DNA from: Clostridia bacterium
GTDB taxonomy: Bacteria > Bacillota > Clostridia > Christensenellales > Aristaeellaceae
Direction: 5' to 3'
Assembly: GCA_017512905.1 (NCBI GenBank)
Contig: JAFWEL010000130.1
Coordinates: forward strand, 1 to 64,000
Length of the DNA stretch: 64,000 nucleotides
The position numbers were made by a program, and so were the translations under genes. The notes beneath the pieces are model-generated. The model was not told the DNA's origin. It did not search any database and worked only from the letters and a program-made list of their open reading frames with translations. Positions 44,966-53,891 of this stretch are shown one piece after another; the first letter of the stretch is position 1, and every line of letters begins with the position of its first letter.

Positions 44966-46978
44966 ATGCCGATTCGCGTACTGGACGCCGCGACGGTGGG
45001 ACGGATCGCCGCCGGCGAGGTGGTGGAGCGCCCCAGCTCGGTGGTCAAAGAGCTGATGGAAAACGCTATCGACGCCGGGTCGACCGCCATCACCGTGGAA
45101 ATCAAGGGTGGCGGCATCGATTACCTGCGGGTGACGGACAACGGCTGTGGCATCGAGCCCAATCAGGTGCGCCTGGCCTTTGAAAACCACGCCACGTCGA
45201 AGCTTCAGAGCGCCGAGCAGCTGGATGACATCCGCACACTGGGCTTTCGCGGAGAGGCGCTGCCCTCCATCGCCTCGGTATCCCACGTGGAGATGACGAC
45301 CCGGGCCAGAGGCCAGGACACCGGTGTCAGGCTGAACATCGACGGCGGGGCGAATCTTCGCGTGAAGGAGACGGGCTGCCCCGAGGGCACGACCTTCGTG
45401 ATGAAGGACCTTTTCTACAACCTGCCCGTGCGGCGCGCCTTTCTGAAAAAGCCCAATTATGAGGGCGGACTGGTGGGCGACGTGGTGGCCCGGATGATCA
45501 TGGGCAACCCGGATATCGCCGTGCGCTACATCAACAACGGCAACAACGTCTACCACAGCTTTGGCGACGGCAAGCTGCGCCACGCGGTGTTCGCCATCTA
45601 CGGCAAACAGACGGCGGAGCAGATGGTGGCGGTGGACGCCTGCGAGGGCGGCACCCGCATCCATGGTCTGATCGGTGTCGGCGAGCAGGCCAAGGCCACC
45701 CGCGCCCATCAGGCGTTCTTTATCAATGGGCGCGCCGTGCGCTGTGCGCTGCTGTCCCGGGCGCTGGAGGAGGTCTGCCGCAGCCGCGTGACCATCGGCA
45801 TGTATCCGATGTGCGCGCTTAACCTGGTCGTGCCACCGACGAGTGTGAACGTCAACGTGCATCCGAACAAGCTGGAGGTCCGCTTTAAGGACGAGGCCGC
45901 CATGCGCGGCGTCGCCGAACGCCTGCTGAGCAGCGCCTTTGAGGGTGAGCGGGTGTTGCGGCTGGGACCGGACCGCCCCTCAAACGTGTCCGTGGAGCGC
46001 GTTGCCACCGTGCGCGAGATCACGCCTGTGGCTCTGGCCGAGGAAAAGGCTGCCGCCGCGCCTGCGACCGCACCTGAGCCGCGTCCGGCTGCACCAGTAG
46101 CTCCACCCACGATTCAACCCGGGGTGCCTTCGGTTGCTGAATACGCGCCCGCGCCAAACCCCCGGGCCAGCTTTGAAGGCAGGCCGGTCCAGAAGCGGGA
46201 AAAGCCCATCCAAATGGATGTATTCCAGCGCGTGGTGCGTGAAGAGCTCCAGAAGCTCGGGGAATCCCGGGGAAGCGCCCTGCGGGAAGACCGCCTTTCA
46301 GACATGGTTCCGTCTGCTAAGGCCGCGCCGGTGGATCAGGGTCCGTTGGAAGCGCCGCCCGCGAACGACAGCTTTGTTCTGCCCGCGCCGGAACCCCGGC
46401 AGCCGAAGCCCGTCTACCGGATCATCGGCGTGGTACTGAACACCTACATACTGATCGAAGCCGACGATTCACTGGTGCTGATCGACCAGCATGCCGCCCA
46501 TGAGCGCCTCCAGTATGAAAAGTTTATGGCCCAGCTGGAGGCGGGCAGGGGCTCCCAGCAGCTGTTGACGCCGATGATCCTGCGGCTCTCCGCCCGGGAA
46601 ATCGCGCTGATCATGGACAACATCGAGGTGCTGAAGGACGCCGGTTACGACGTGGAGCCCTTCGGAGAGACGGATATACAGGTTCGGGCCGTGCCGTTTA
46701 TACTGGGCAAGGCCGATCTGAAGCCCGCCTTTATGGACACCGTCAACGCCTTGAACCGTATACGCAACGCGACCGTCGATCTACGGCGCGCCGAGGTCAT
46801 GCAGATGGCCTGCAAGAGCGCGGTCAAGGGCGGCGATCCCCTGAGCCGGGATGAAATTGAGGCGTTGATACGTCAAATGCTGGAAACCGGCGCGCCGCCG
46901 ACCTGCCCCCACGGTCGTCCTGTGATGAAGTCGCTCAGCCGTCGGGAGCTTGAAAAGATGTTCAAGCGCATACAGTGA
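44966..46978 (+). CDS. mutL: DNA mismatch-repair endonuclease MutL
   Basis: 670 residues. N-terminal GHKL ATPase (GRIAAGEVVERPSSVVKEL, DNGCGIE, TLGFRGEALPSI). A Pro/Ala-rich linker runs at about 350-460. The C-terminal endonuclease site DQHAAHERLQYE and the zinc-site CPHGRP are both intact, so it nicks DNA itself, as in bacteria without MutH. Confidence 0.96.
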   Translation: MPIRVLDAATVGRIAAGEVVERPSSVVKELMENAIDAGSTAITVEIKGGGIDYLRVTDNGCGIEPNQVRLAFENHATSKLQSAEQLDDIRTLGFRGEALPSIASVSHVEMTTRARGQDTGVRLNIDGGANLRVKETGCPEGTTFVMKDLFYNLPVRRAFLKKPNYEGGLVGDVVARMIMGNPDIAVRYINNGNNVYHSFGDGKLRHAVFAIYGKQTAEQMVAVDACEGGTRIHGLIGVGEQAKATRAHQAFFINGRAVRCALLSRALEEVCRSRVTIGMYPMCALNLVVPPTSVNVNVHPNKLEVRFKDEAAMRGVAERLLSSAFEGERVLRLGPDRPSNVSVERVATVREITPVALAEEKAAAAPATAPEPRPAAPVAPPTIQPGVPSVAEYAPAPNPRASFEGRPVQKREKPIQMDVFQRVVREELQKLGESRGSALREDRLSDMVPSAKAAPVDQGPLEAPPANDSFVLPAPEPRQPKPVYRIIGVVLNTYILIEADDSLVLIDQHAAHERLQYEKFMAQLEAGRGSQQLLTPMILRLSAREIALIMDNIEVLKDAGYDVEPFGETDIQVRAVPFILGKADLKPAFMDTVNALNRIRNATVDLRRAEVMQMACKSAVKGGDPLSRDEIEALIRQMLETGAPPTCPHGRPVMKSLSRRELEKMFKRIQ

Positions 46979-46986
46979 GGCACGGC

Positions 46987-47949
46987 ATGGAAAAGATGAT
47001 TCTTCCGGTGATCGCGGGACCAACGGCCTCCGGCAAGACCGCCTGCGCGGTGGCCCTGTGCCGGCGAATCGGCGGCGAAGTGGTTTCCGCTGATTCCATG
47101 CAGATCTATTCCGGCATGAAAATCCTCACCGCCGCGCCCACTGAAGCTGAAATGGGCGGTGTGCGCCATCACATGATCCACTGTGTAGACCCCGCCAGCG
47201 CCTATTCCGCCGACGCCTACAGGGAGGACGCCAAGGCGTGTATTGCCGCAATCGCCGCCAGGGGCAGGGTTCCTGTGCTGTGCGGCGGAACCGGGCTGTA
47301 TATCGACGCGGTCACCAGGCCCATGAGTTTTTCCAGCCAGCGCAGCGACGAAGCCATGCACATCCAGCTGATGGCCCTGGGCCAAACGCCGGAGGGAAAA
47401 CGACAGCTGCACGACATGCTCCGCCAGGTGGACCCCGAGTCCGCCGAACGACTGCATGAGAACGACGTTCGACGGGTGAGCCGCGCCATTGAGATCTACC
47501 GGCTCACAGGCAAGACCCTGTCGGAGCATACCCGAATGGACAGGCAGCGCCAGGGAGACTATCGGGAGATCCTGTTCGCCCTGGATTGGCCCCGGGAGCT
47601 GCTGTACCGGCGCATAGACGCGCGGGTGGACGACATGCTGAAGGCGGGTCTGGTGGAAGAGGTCCAGGCGCTGATGGCCAGCGAGGAGCGCCATCCCACG
47701 GCCCTGCAGGCCATTGGCTACAAGGAGATCGCCGCCGCATTGCGGGGTGAGATCACCACGGCGCATGCCGTCTACCTGACCAAGCGGGCCTCGCGCTATC
47801 TGGCCAAGCGCCAGCTGACCTGGTTTCGACGGGATTCGAGGGTAATCTGGCTGAAGGCGGAGGGGGAAACCGCCGCGTCGCTGGCGTCACAGATGGAGCG
47901 GGCCATCCTTGAGCGCTTTGGAGACGATGCTTTGAAGAACACGGTGTAG
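46987..47949 (+). CDS. miaA: tRNA dimethylallyltransferase MiaA, ends in TAG
   Basis: 320 residues. ATG at 46987 after GAGG. Walker-type GPTASGKTACA, SADSMQIYSGM, GGTGLYIDA and ALQAIGYKE motifs. It puts isopentenyl on A37 of tRNAs with A36-A37-A38. The stop is TAG (47947-47949). The frame beyond it stays open for 20 codons and runs straight into the start of the next gene in the same frame, so amber suppression would make a fusion. Confidence 0.95.
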   Translation: MEKMILPVIAGPTASGKTACAVALCRRIGGEVVSADSMQIYSGMKILTAAPTEAEMGGVRHHMIHCVDPASAYSADAYREDAKACIAAIAARGRVPVLCGGTGLYIDAVTRPMSFSSQRSDEAMHIQLMALGQTPEGKRQLHDMLRQVDPESAERLHENDVRRVSRAIEIYRLTGKTLSEHTRMDRQRQGDYREILFALDWPRELLYRRIDARVDDMLKAGLVEEVQALMASEERHPTALQAIGYKEIAAALRGEITTAHAVYLTKRASRYLAKRQLTWFRRDSRVIWLKAEGETAASLASQMERAILERFGDDALKNTV

Positions 47950-48009
47950 CGGCGGCGCCTTCGCCTTCCCGCGGCCAAAGCAAATCCATCTAAAAAAGGA
48001 GTGACCCTG

Positions 48010-48963
48010 TTGCGTCGCGCTTTCGCCATGGCGCTGGCAATGATATTTTTCGCGTCGGCCCTTTCCGGATGTCGACCGCTGGTGGCGGATGCGGACGGGC
48101 CCATATCGGTCTATGCCACCTTCTATCCCATCTACGCGCTGGCGGACGCCGTCATGCGGGATGTGCCCGATGCCACGCTGCATTGCCTCGCGCAGCCCCA
48201 GGACGATTGCCTGCGGTCCTACCAGCTCTCGGACTGGGACGCGGCCCTTCTGACCCGGGGCGCGGATGCCGTCATCGCCGGTGGACGCGGGCTGGAGAGC
48301 TTTGAGAGCACACTGTTCGGCTGGGGAGAGGATGGCCCCGCCATCTCCGCGGTGCTCTACAACCTGGAGCTCTACAGTCCCCAACAAAGCGCGGTGGATG
48401 GCGAGGCACAGTCCCACTTTCAGGGGCCGAATCCACACCTCTATATGTCATTGGAAGGCGCGAAGCAGATCGTGGAGAGCATCTCCGCCACGATGGTGTC
48501 GCTGGACCCCGCCTATGCGGAGCAATACATCGACAATGCCCAGGCGTCTATAAAGGCGTTGGACGGGGCGCTGGTATCGGCGCGAAGCCTGCTCGCCGGG
48601 TATTCGGACAGGCGCGTGGCACTGATGAGCGAAGCGCTCGTCTATGTCGCCCGGGATTACAGCCTCGATGTGGCGGAATGGATCGAGCGGGAGACCGGCG
48701 CTGCCTGCGGTGACAACGAGCTGGCCGCCTGGCTTGACCGGCTGGACAAGGCGGAGGCGGAAGTGGTGCTGATCGAGAGACAGGCGCCCCAGGGTCTGAG
48801 GGAGGCGCTGGAAGGCGCCGGCTATGCCGTCGCGCCCATCGACGTACTATCGACCCACGTGGAGGGCGAGGGCTTCGACCGGTATCTTGAAATCCAGGGC
48901 GAAAACGCGCAGGCGATACTTGACGCTTTCGAGCGCGCGGACGCCAGGAAGGAACAGCATTGA
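48010..48963 (+). CDS. Metal ABC transporter substrate-binding lipoprotein (ZnuA-like)
   Basis: 317 residues from TTG at 48010, eight bases after AAAGGAG. Signal peptide with lipobox LSGC near 18-21. VYATFYPIYALADAVMRDV and PNPHLYMSLEGAK match the zinc/manganese-binding family. No permease or ATPase gene lies nearby, so its partners are elsewhere or it acts alone. Several metal ligands are not obvious, so metal binding is inferred. Confidence 0.78.
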   Translation: MRRAFAMALAMIFFASALSGCRPLVADADGPISVYATFYPIYALADAVMRDVPDATLHCLAQPQDDCLRSYQLSDWDAALLTRGADAVIAGGRGLESFESTLFGWGEDGPAISAVLYNLELYSPQQSAVDGEAQSHFQGPNPHLYMSLEGAKQIVESISATMVSLDPAYAEQYIDNAQASIKALDGALVSARSLLAGYSDRRVALMSEALVYVARDYSLDVAEWIERETGAACGDNELAAWLDRLDKAEAEVVLIERQAPQGLREALEGAGYAVAPIDVLSTHVEGEGFDRYLEIQGENAQAILDAFERADARKEQH

Positions 48964-49406
48964 AAAAAGTGACCATTTATACCGACGGCGCGTGCTCCGG
49001 CAATCCCGGTCCGGGCGGCTGGGGCGCCATATTGATGTACAAGGATAAAAAGCTGGAAATCTCCGGATACGAGGCCCACACCACCAACAACCGCATGGAA
49101 TTGACAGCGCCCATACAGGCGCTCTCCAGGCTGAAGGAGCCCTGCGAGGTCAGCGTCTATTCGGACAGCGCCTACCTGGTCAATGCCTTTCAGAAGGGCT
49201 GGCTGACCAGCTGGCAACGGCGAAACTGGATCAAGAGTGATAAAAAGCCTGTTGAAAACCAGGACCTCTGGCAGATATTGTTGAAGTATGCCGCCATCCA
49301 CAGGATCGGGTGGATCAAGGTCAAGGGCCATGCCGACAACCCCTACAACAACCGCTGCGACGCGCTGGCCACCGGTGAAATCAAGCAGCACAATCTCAAT
49401 CTGTAA
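48960..49406 (+). CDS. rnhA: Ribonuclease HI
   Basis: 148 residues from a TTG overlapping the previous stop. The catalytic carboxylates are in YTDGACSGNPGPGGWG, NNRMEL, YSDSAYL and GHADNPYNNRCD. It removes RNA from RNA-DNA hybrids. Last gene of the long operon starting at 36470. Confidence 0.95.
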   Translation: MKKVTIYTDGACSGNPGPGGWGAILMYKDKKLEISGYEAHTTNNRMELTAPIQALSRLKEPCEVSVYSDSAYLVNAFQKGWLTSWQRRNWIKSDKKPVENQDLWQILLKYAAIHRIGWIKVKGHADNPYNNRCDALATGEIKQHNLNL

Positions 49407-49409
49407 TAG

Positions 49410-49456
49410 AACAGTCACCTGAAAAAAGGAGTTTCGTTATTCAGGTGACTGTTTTA
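49410..49456. terminator. Bidirectional terminator between rnhA and the recombinase gene
   Basis: AACAGTCACCTGAA (49410-49423) pairs with TTCAGGTGACTGTT (49440-49453), a 14-bp stem, with a T run on the plus side. Confidence 0.82.
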
Positions 49457-50524
49457 TTGCTCGTTTGAATCGTCAGCGTCCTCCGCGCGCAAGCGCACCT
49501 TGCGGGCGGCCAACCGCCGTCGATCGTCCGTCATGGCGGCGTAGTGCCTGCGGGTGGTGTTCACGTCGCTGTGGCCCAGGACATCGGCAACCAGGTAGAT
49601 ATCCCCGGTCTCGTGGTACAGGTTCGTGCCGAAGGTGCTCCTCAGCTTGTGGGGACTCAGCTTTTTCTTTAGGGGCGCGGCCAGCGAGGCGTATTTTTTC
49701 ACCATGTTCTGAACCGCCCGAACCGAGATGCGCCGGTTTTGCAGCGAGAGGAACAGTGCCTCCTCATGGCCCGGAATGGGCGTCATCTCCAGGCGGACCT
49801 TCAGATAGTCCTTCAATACCTGCGCGACCTCGTCCGGAAAGTACAATATGGCCTGGTTGCCGCCCTTGCGGGTGACCAGGAAGCCGTTGATGGAAAAATC
49901 GATGTCGTCGATGTTGATGCCCACCAGCTCGCTGACGCGAATGCCGGTGCCCAGAAACAGCGTCAGTATCGCCAGGTCCCGGGCGCGGGTATGGTCGTTG
50001 TATTTTTTCTGATGTTCAGTCTGGAGGTCGCCGTTCTCTACCAGGTCCAGCATCCGGGCGACCTCGTCGATCTCCAGTCGGATGATGGGCTTCTGGTGGC
50101 GCTTGGGCATGTCCACCAGGGCGGCGGGATCGGATTCGATGTAACCGTTCTTATACAGGAATTTGTAAAAACTACGTAAAGACGAAATCTTTCGGAGCTT
50201 TCCAAGCTCCTGATTGGTGATTTCAACGTCGTCGCGCATGTAGAGGGTCAGATAGTCCAGATACATATAGATATCCCTGGAGGTGACCTTGGCGAGATCG
50301 GCGGCTTCAAGGGCGTTGGGCGCTTTGCCGGCAAACTTCGGAAGCTCCTGGGTCAGGAACCCGAAGAACAGCTTCAGGTCGGATACATAGGCATAGCGCG
50401 TCAGCGGTTGGGTTGTCGAATCGATAGCGTTGATAAAGTCGAAGCAGACGTCCGGAAGCTCCCGGAGCATCTGCCGGATATGCAGCTGCAGCGCCTTGGC
50501 GCGCTGCTCGGAATAACTGGACAT
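49454..50524 (-). CDS. Xer-like tyrosine recombinase
   Basis: 356 residues. ATG at 50524 follows AGGAGG. N-terminal SAM-like DNA-binding domain (about 10-170). Catalytic domain: GTGIRVSELVG (Arg), SPHKLRSTFGT (His-x-x-Arg) and LGHSDVNTTRRHYA (His and Tyr). The size and form fit XerC/XerD or a tyrosine integrase resident in the chromosome. No att-like repeats or cargo are seen, so a Xer role is more likely. Three further leftward genes lie upstream. Confidence 0.87.
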   Translation of the reverse strand: MSSYSEQRAKALQLHIRQMLRELPDVCFDFINAIDSTTQPLTRYAYVSDLKLFFGFLTQELPKFAGKAPNALEAADLAKVTSRDIYMYLDYLTLYMRDDVEITNQELGKLRKISSLRSFYKFLYKNGYIESDPAALVDMPKRHQKPIIRLEIDEVARMLDLVENGDLQTEHQKKYNDHTRARDLAILTLFLGTGIRVSELVGINIDDIDFSINGFLVTRKGGNQAILYFPDEVAQVLKDYLKVRLEMTPIPGHEEALFLSLQNRRISVRAVQNMVKKYASLAAPLKKKLSPHKLRSTFGTNLYHETGDIYLVADVLGHSDVNTTRRHYAAMTDDRRRLAARKVRLRAEDADDSNEQ

Positions 50525-50605
50525 AAAAGGAAGGTCCTCCTGTAAGATGCTCTCAAATGGAGCCGGTTGCCGCGAAATCCGCCCCGGAAGGCTGAAACGG
50601 CCTAT

Positions 50606-50639
50606 ATCTATTCGTAAAAGCTGCCTTTTACGAATAGAT
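50606..50639. repeat. 15-bp perfect inverted repeat with 4-base loop
   Basis: ATCTATTCGTAAAAG, CTGC, then the exact complement. It lies 82 bases upstream of the recombinase start and 12 bases past the end of the Cys-rich gene. There is no T tract on either side. Confidence 0.75.
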
Positions 50640-50651
50640 GCATGGGACGCC

Positions 50652-50900
50652 CTACTGCTTTTTAAAGCAGTCAAAAGGCTCTTCCCCGTTGCCGATATCC
50701 ATCAGATCCTGGCGCAGCTGGTCGTAGGTCCCGGCACCATCGTCGATGATCTCGTCGATTTCAATGGCGGCGTAATCCGCGCCGGTCTTGAGGCACTGCA
50801 TGCAATTGTCGCAGATCTTGTTGGGATCCAGATCGCACACATTGCATTCGCCGCAATCGTCGCACAGCTTGTTCTCATCGAGCACACATACCTTGCCCAT
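50652..50900 (-). CDS. Small cysteine-rich protein
   Basis: 82 residues. Eight Cys in a ladder (CDDCGECNVC..CDNCMQC) fill the first half, followed by an acidic tail. It could bind zinc or an Fe-S cluster. No family name can be given. It ends in TAG and lies just downstream of the DUF6062-like gene, probably in one operon with it. Confidence 0.65.
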   Translation of the reverse strand: MGKVCVLDENKLCDDCGECNVCDLDPNKICDNCMQCLKTGADYAAIEIDEIIDDGAGTYDQLRQDLMDIGNGEEPFDCFKKQ

Positions 50901-50928
50901 TGACGAATTCCCCCGTGTTTACAGAATA

Positions 50929-51681
50929 TCAATCTTCGATCACCTGACGGCACAGCTTGTTGACGGATCGCTTCACCGCGTCGCGGCTGTTGCCCCAGGG
51001 CTTGTCCTGGTTTCGATAATCGAATTTGCTGGTGAACCACTCGATCTCGCCCTCAAGCCGCTCAAAGCTCTTCGTTTCCAGCTCGGTCAAAGTATCCACG
51101 AAGCGCTTCAAAACGTCGCCGGACAGGTGCTTGGGCGCCATTTCCAGCGCCTGGGCATAATGGGACAGGCACATCCCCTTGGACTTTGCGAAGAGCTCCG
51201 GGAATTCCGGCTCATGCCTGTACATATACAGCAAGGTATACATGTAGCGCTCCATATTTTCGCGGATGCGCTCGCAGACCAGGCAGCTGTCCTCAATGCC
51301 CTTCAACGCGCCCACAGGCTCCTGGAAGCCCGCTCCCTTCGAGCCGCCGAACCGCTTGAATATGGGCTTGCCGGCTTCGCTGGCGGCGGCGTCCCTGGCC
51401 TGAACGGCGATATCCCCCAGCTTCTTCATGGTTTCCTTCATATAGGTGTGGGTGATCAGCGCGAGCCCAAGGCGGTTGCCAGCGTCATACATCTGCTTGA
51501 AATGTCCGGCGCAAAAGCCCTTCTGGTTGACCTCGATGCGCTGGCTGGGTTCCATCACCGATTCGCCCAGGAAATAACCCACGTTGGCTGCTTCGGATTT
51601 GCCGTACAGCAGACACATCGGGCATTCGCAATCCTGCCGATAGACCTCCCAGACCGGCGCGGTATCGATATGCTGTTTCAT
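50929..51681 (-). CDS. DUF6062-like protein
   Basis: 250 residues, helical. It has Cys pairs CECPMCLLYG near 19-24 and CLVCERI near 130, and FCAGHFKQMYDA/CLSHYAQAL repeats (CxxH). The two halves look like a duplicated Cys-His module, perhaps metal-binding. The family is widespread in Clostridia but has no known function. Confidence 0.7.
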   Translation of the reverse strand: MKQHIDTAPVWEVYRQDCECPMCLLYGKSEAANVGYFLGESVMEPSQRIEVNQKGFCAGHFKQMYDAGNRLGLALITHTYMKETMKKLGDIAVQARDAAASEAGKPIFKRFGGSKGAGFQEPVGALKGIEDSCLVCERIRENMERYMYTLLYMYRHEPEFPELFAKSKGMCLSHYAQALEMAPKHLSGDVLKRFVDTLTELETKSFERLEGEIEWFTSKFDYRNQDKPWGNSRDAVKRSVNKLCRQVIED

Positions 51682-51884
51682 GAATAAATCACATCCTCAA
51701 TCAAGGCGTGTTTCCAAAATCGCCACGCCGCATTTGGCTGGAAACTCCGTTGCAGTTACGGCGTCTCTGCCTACATTTCTGTGTTGATTTCCCTTGATTT
51801 ACCGCCAGTAAACCTGCGGAAAATCGCCTTGAAATGCAGGAAAATCCACTCGAAACTGCACCACTTCGACTTTAGAAACGCGCC
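51682..51884. other. Intergenic stretch, nothing recognised
   Basis: 203 bases between two leftward genes. I see no promoter of good quality, terminator, tRNA or open frame. Confidence 0.5.
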
Positions 51885-52298
51885 CTAAGCCTTCTGCTTG
51901 AACGCGTGATGGCACTTGCCGCAGGTTACCGTAACCTCGCCGACCCCCCTGGGCAGGCGCAGCCGGGATTTGCATTCGGGGCACTTGAAATACTTGTACT
52001 TCTTCATGTTCTTCAGCCGGTTGAAGAACTGACGTATGCCGGAGGTCATCCCGTTCCAGAACTTCAGGAAGGCGGCGTTTTCCGCATGGCGCTTTTCAAG
52101 ATTGCGCGAGAACATGCGAAACAGCGTATAGATGTAGACGGCCATGCTCAGCAGGGACAGTACCGGCGTATGTAAGATGGTGCTGAGCAGCGAAAGCAGC
52201 GCTCCCGCAATCAACAGGGCCAACGACAATTCGTCCGCGCCGCGACGGCCGGCCATGAATTTGACAAGCCCCGCCTTGATCTTTTCCAGAATGGACAT
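51885..52298 (-). CDS. Membrane protein with C-terminal zinc ribbon
   Basis: 137 residues. Two hydrophobic segments at about 25-42 and 45-62. A basic linker, then a ribbon (CPEC..CGKC) near 108-131 of the kind that resembles DnaJ/zf fingers. It ends in TAG. It is upstream of nothing obvious and follows the J-domain gene in the leftward run, so it may work with that protein. Confidence 0.65.
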   Translation of the reverse strand: MSILEKIKAGLVKFMAGRRGADELSLALLIAGALLSLLSTILHTPVLSLLSMAVYIYTLFRMFSRNLEKRHAENAAFLKFWNGMTSGIRQFFNRLKNMKKYKYFKCPECKSRLRLPRGVGEVTVTCGKCHHAFKQKA

Positions 52299-52325
52299 CT
52301 ATGCAGCCCTCCAGTTTATATAACG

Positions 52326-52979
52326 TCAGCGGTATCTGCCGTAATAGCCGCTTCCACCGCCGCCACAACAGTTGCAAAGGCAATTGCAAAGCAGGTTCAA
52401 CGCGCAGCAGCCCAGCAACGGACTGCCGCAAAGCACCGTCGGCATCGAAAAGCCGCGGCCCTCCGTGCCCGTCTGGTAATACTGAGCGCCGCCCTCGAGG
52501 CGGCTGAGAAGCGCCCGGTATTCGAAGTTGTTGGGGTTCATGCTGACGGCCTGCCTGGCATAGTTCAGGGCCGCCACACGATTGCCCAGGCCCAGGCTGG
52601 CCTCGCCGCACAGGTAGTACCATTCGGCATTGCGCTCCATGATGCTCTCCAGCACGCGCATGGCCTCCTGGAAATGCCCGGCGCGGATATAGTTACGCGC
52701 CGCCTGCATGTGGGGGTTGGCGCTACCATAGGTTCCACCGGCGTAGCCCTGTCGGCCGCCGCCATGGTTCCCCTCATAGCCTGAAGCGCCGGTGCCCTCC
52801 CTGCGCCACTTCATGACTGTGGAATAGGCCTCGTTGACCTCTTTCATCCTGGCCTCGGCGTCCGCCGAGCCGTTGTTTACATCCGGATGATATTTCTTGG
52901 CCAGCGCGCGATAGGCCTTCTTGACCTCGTCATCGGTAGCCTGGGGCGAGACGCCCAATACGCGATAGGGATCCTGCAT
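52326..52979 (-). CDS. J-domain protein with repeat region and Cys/Gly-rich tail
   Basis: 217 residues. ATG at 52979 follows AAAGGAG. J domain (DPYRVLGVSPQATDDEVKKAYR) with the HPD motif in KKYHPDVN, so it can stimulate an Hsp70. A Gly-rich linker is followed by a TPR-like helical region (about 95-165) and a Cys-rich hydrophobic tail that may sit in the membrane. Not DnaJ itself: there is no zinc-finger domain of that type. Confidence 0.85.
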   Translation of the reverse strand: MQDPYRVLGVSPQATDDEVKKAYRALAKKYHPDVNNGSADAEARMKEVNEAYSTVMKWRREGTGASGYEGNHGGGRQGYAGGTYGSANPHMQAARNYIRAGHFQEAMRVLESIMERNAEWYYLCGEASLGLGNRVAALNYARQAVSMNPNNFEYRALLSRLEGGAQYYQTGTEGRGFSMPTVLCGSPLLGCCALNLLCNCLCNCCGGGGSGYYGRYR

Positions 52980-52981
52980 CG

Positions 52982-53824
52982 TCAAGCTCCTTTATTTTGC
53001 GCGTTCCGCTTGCTCTGCAGAACCGCATACTTGCTCCACACGCCGGAATAGAGTACGTTGCGGATGATATCCGCGTCCAACAGGACGGGCAGGCGCTCAA
53101 AGGCATCGGCGGCATCGGCGAGCATCGCCATCATGGCCGTCTTGCACAGCTGTTCATAGTCCGCCCTGTCCCACAGGGGCTTCAGAGGGTTGTAGCCGCC
53201 CCGGCGGGCGTCCCTCGGCAGGTCGTCATAGGCGTCCATAAAGTAGACAAACCGCCCCATGCCGTCGCCGATGGAACGCAGCTCGCCGGAAAACACATCC
53301 TGCTCCGGCCAGACAAAGAGCTCGGAGAGCATGCGTCCGGTGGCGTTGACCGGCAGGTCGATCTCCAGCACGTTGTCCCGTTCCCATTCGTGGATCTGCT
53401 TCAGCCACGCTTCTATGGCGGCGCAGCGCCCGGGATAGGCCTTCGCGACGTTCCGGTAAGCCCTGCGCAGCAGCGCGGCCTCGCCGGCAGAGAGCGGATT
53501 TTTATCGTCCCGCCAGTCATCCAGGCACTTGTGATAGGCCAGCGCGATGTTCATGTCCGCCACATAGTCCATCACCGGTGTGATCACATAGTCGTGTTGC
53601 TTCGCAGGGTTCGCGATACAGCGTTCGCGACCCGTGACCTCCCCGGGCTCATAGAGGGCGTTCAGCAGTACCGCAAGGAAGGTCAGGTCATAGCTGAGGG
53701 TTGTACTGGTCAGCAGGCCGTGCCGCTTTCTCAGTGTCCTGCAAAGGCCGCAATACATCGCCTTGAAGCGCTGCTGTCGCCCTTCGGAAAGCGCCTCCGG
53801 ATTGGTAACGATGTATCCAAACAT
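52982..53824 (-). CDS. DUF5685-like protein
   Basis: 280 residues. ATG at 53824 after AAAGGAGG. FGYIVTNPEAL, YCGLCRTLRKRHG and a series of helices with DYVADMNIALAYHKCLDDWRDD and FVYFMDAYDDL. The Asp-rich helices recall all-alpha prenyltransferase or ferritin-like folds, but this is a resemblance only. Its J-domain neighbour is a common partner in Clostridia. Function unknown. Confidence 0.7.
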   Translation of the reverse strand: MFGYIVTNPEALSEGRQQRFKAMYCGLCRTLRKRHGLLTSTTLSYDLTFLAVLLNALYEPGEVTGRERCIANPAKQHDYVITPVMDYVADMNIALAYHKCLDDWRDDKNPLSAGEAALLRRAYRNVAKAYPGRCAAIEAWLKQIHEWERDNVLEIDLPVNATGRMLSELFVWPEQDVFSGELRSIGDGMGRFVYFMDAYDDLPRDARRGGYNPLKPLWDRADYEQLCKTAMMAMLADAADAFERLPVLLDADIIRNVLYSGVWSKYAVLQSKRNAQNKGA

Positions 53825-53891
53825 GCTCGCGCCTCCTTTGCTCTTCCCCATTATAGCGTTTCTTTGTTAACCCATCATAAAGTCTGAATAA

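Noticed and set aside
50606..50639. dif site for the Xer-like recombinase
   Set aside because: dif sites have 11-bp imperfect arms around a 6-8 base centre and a typical sequence; this has 15-bp perfect arms and a 4-base centre.
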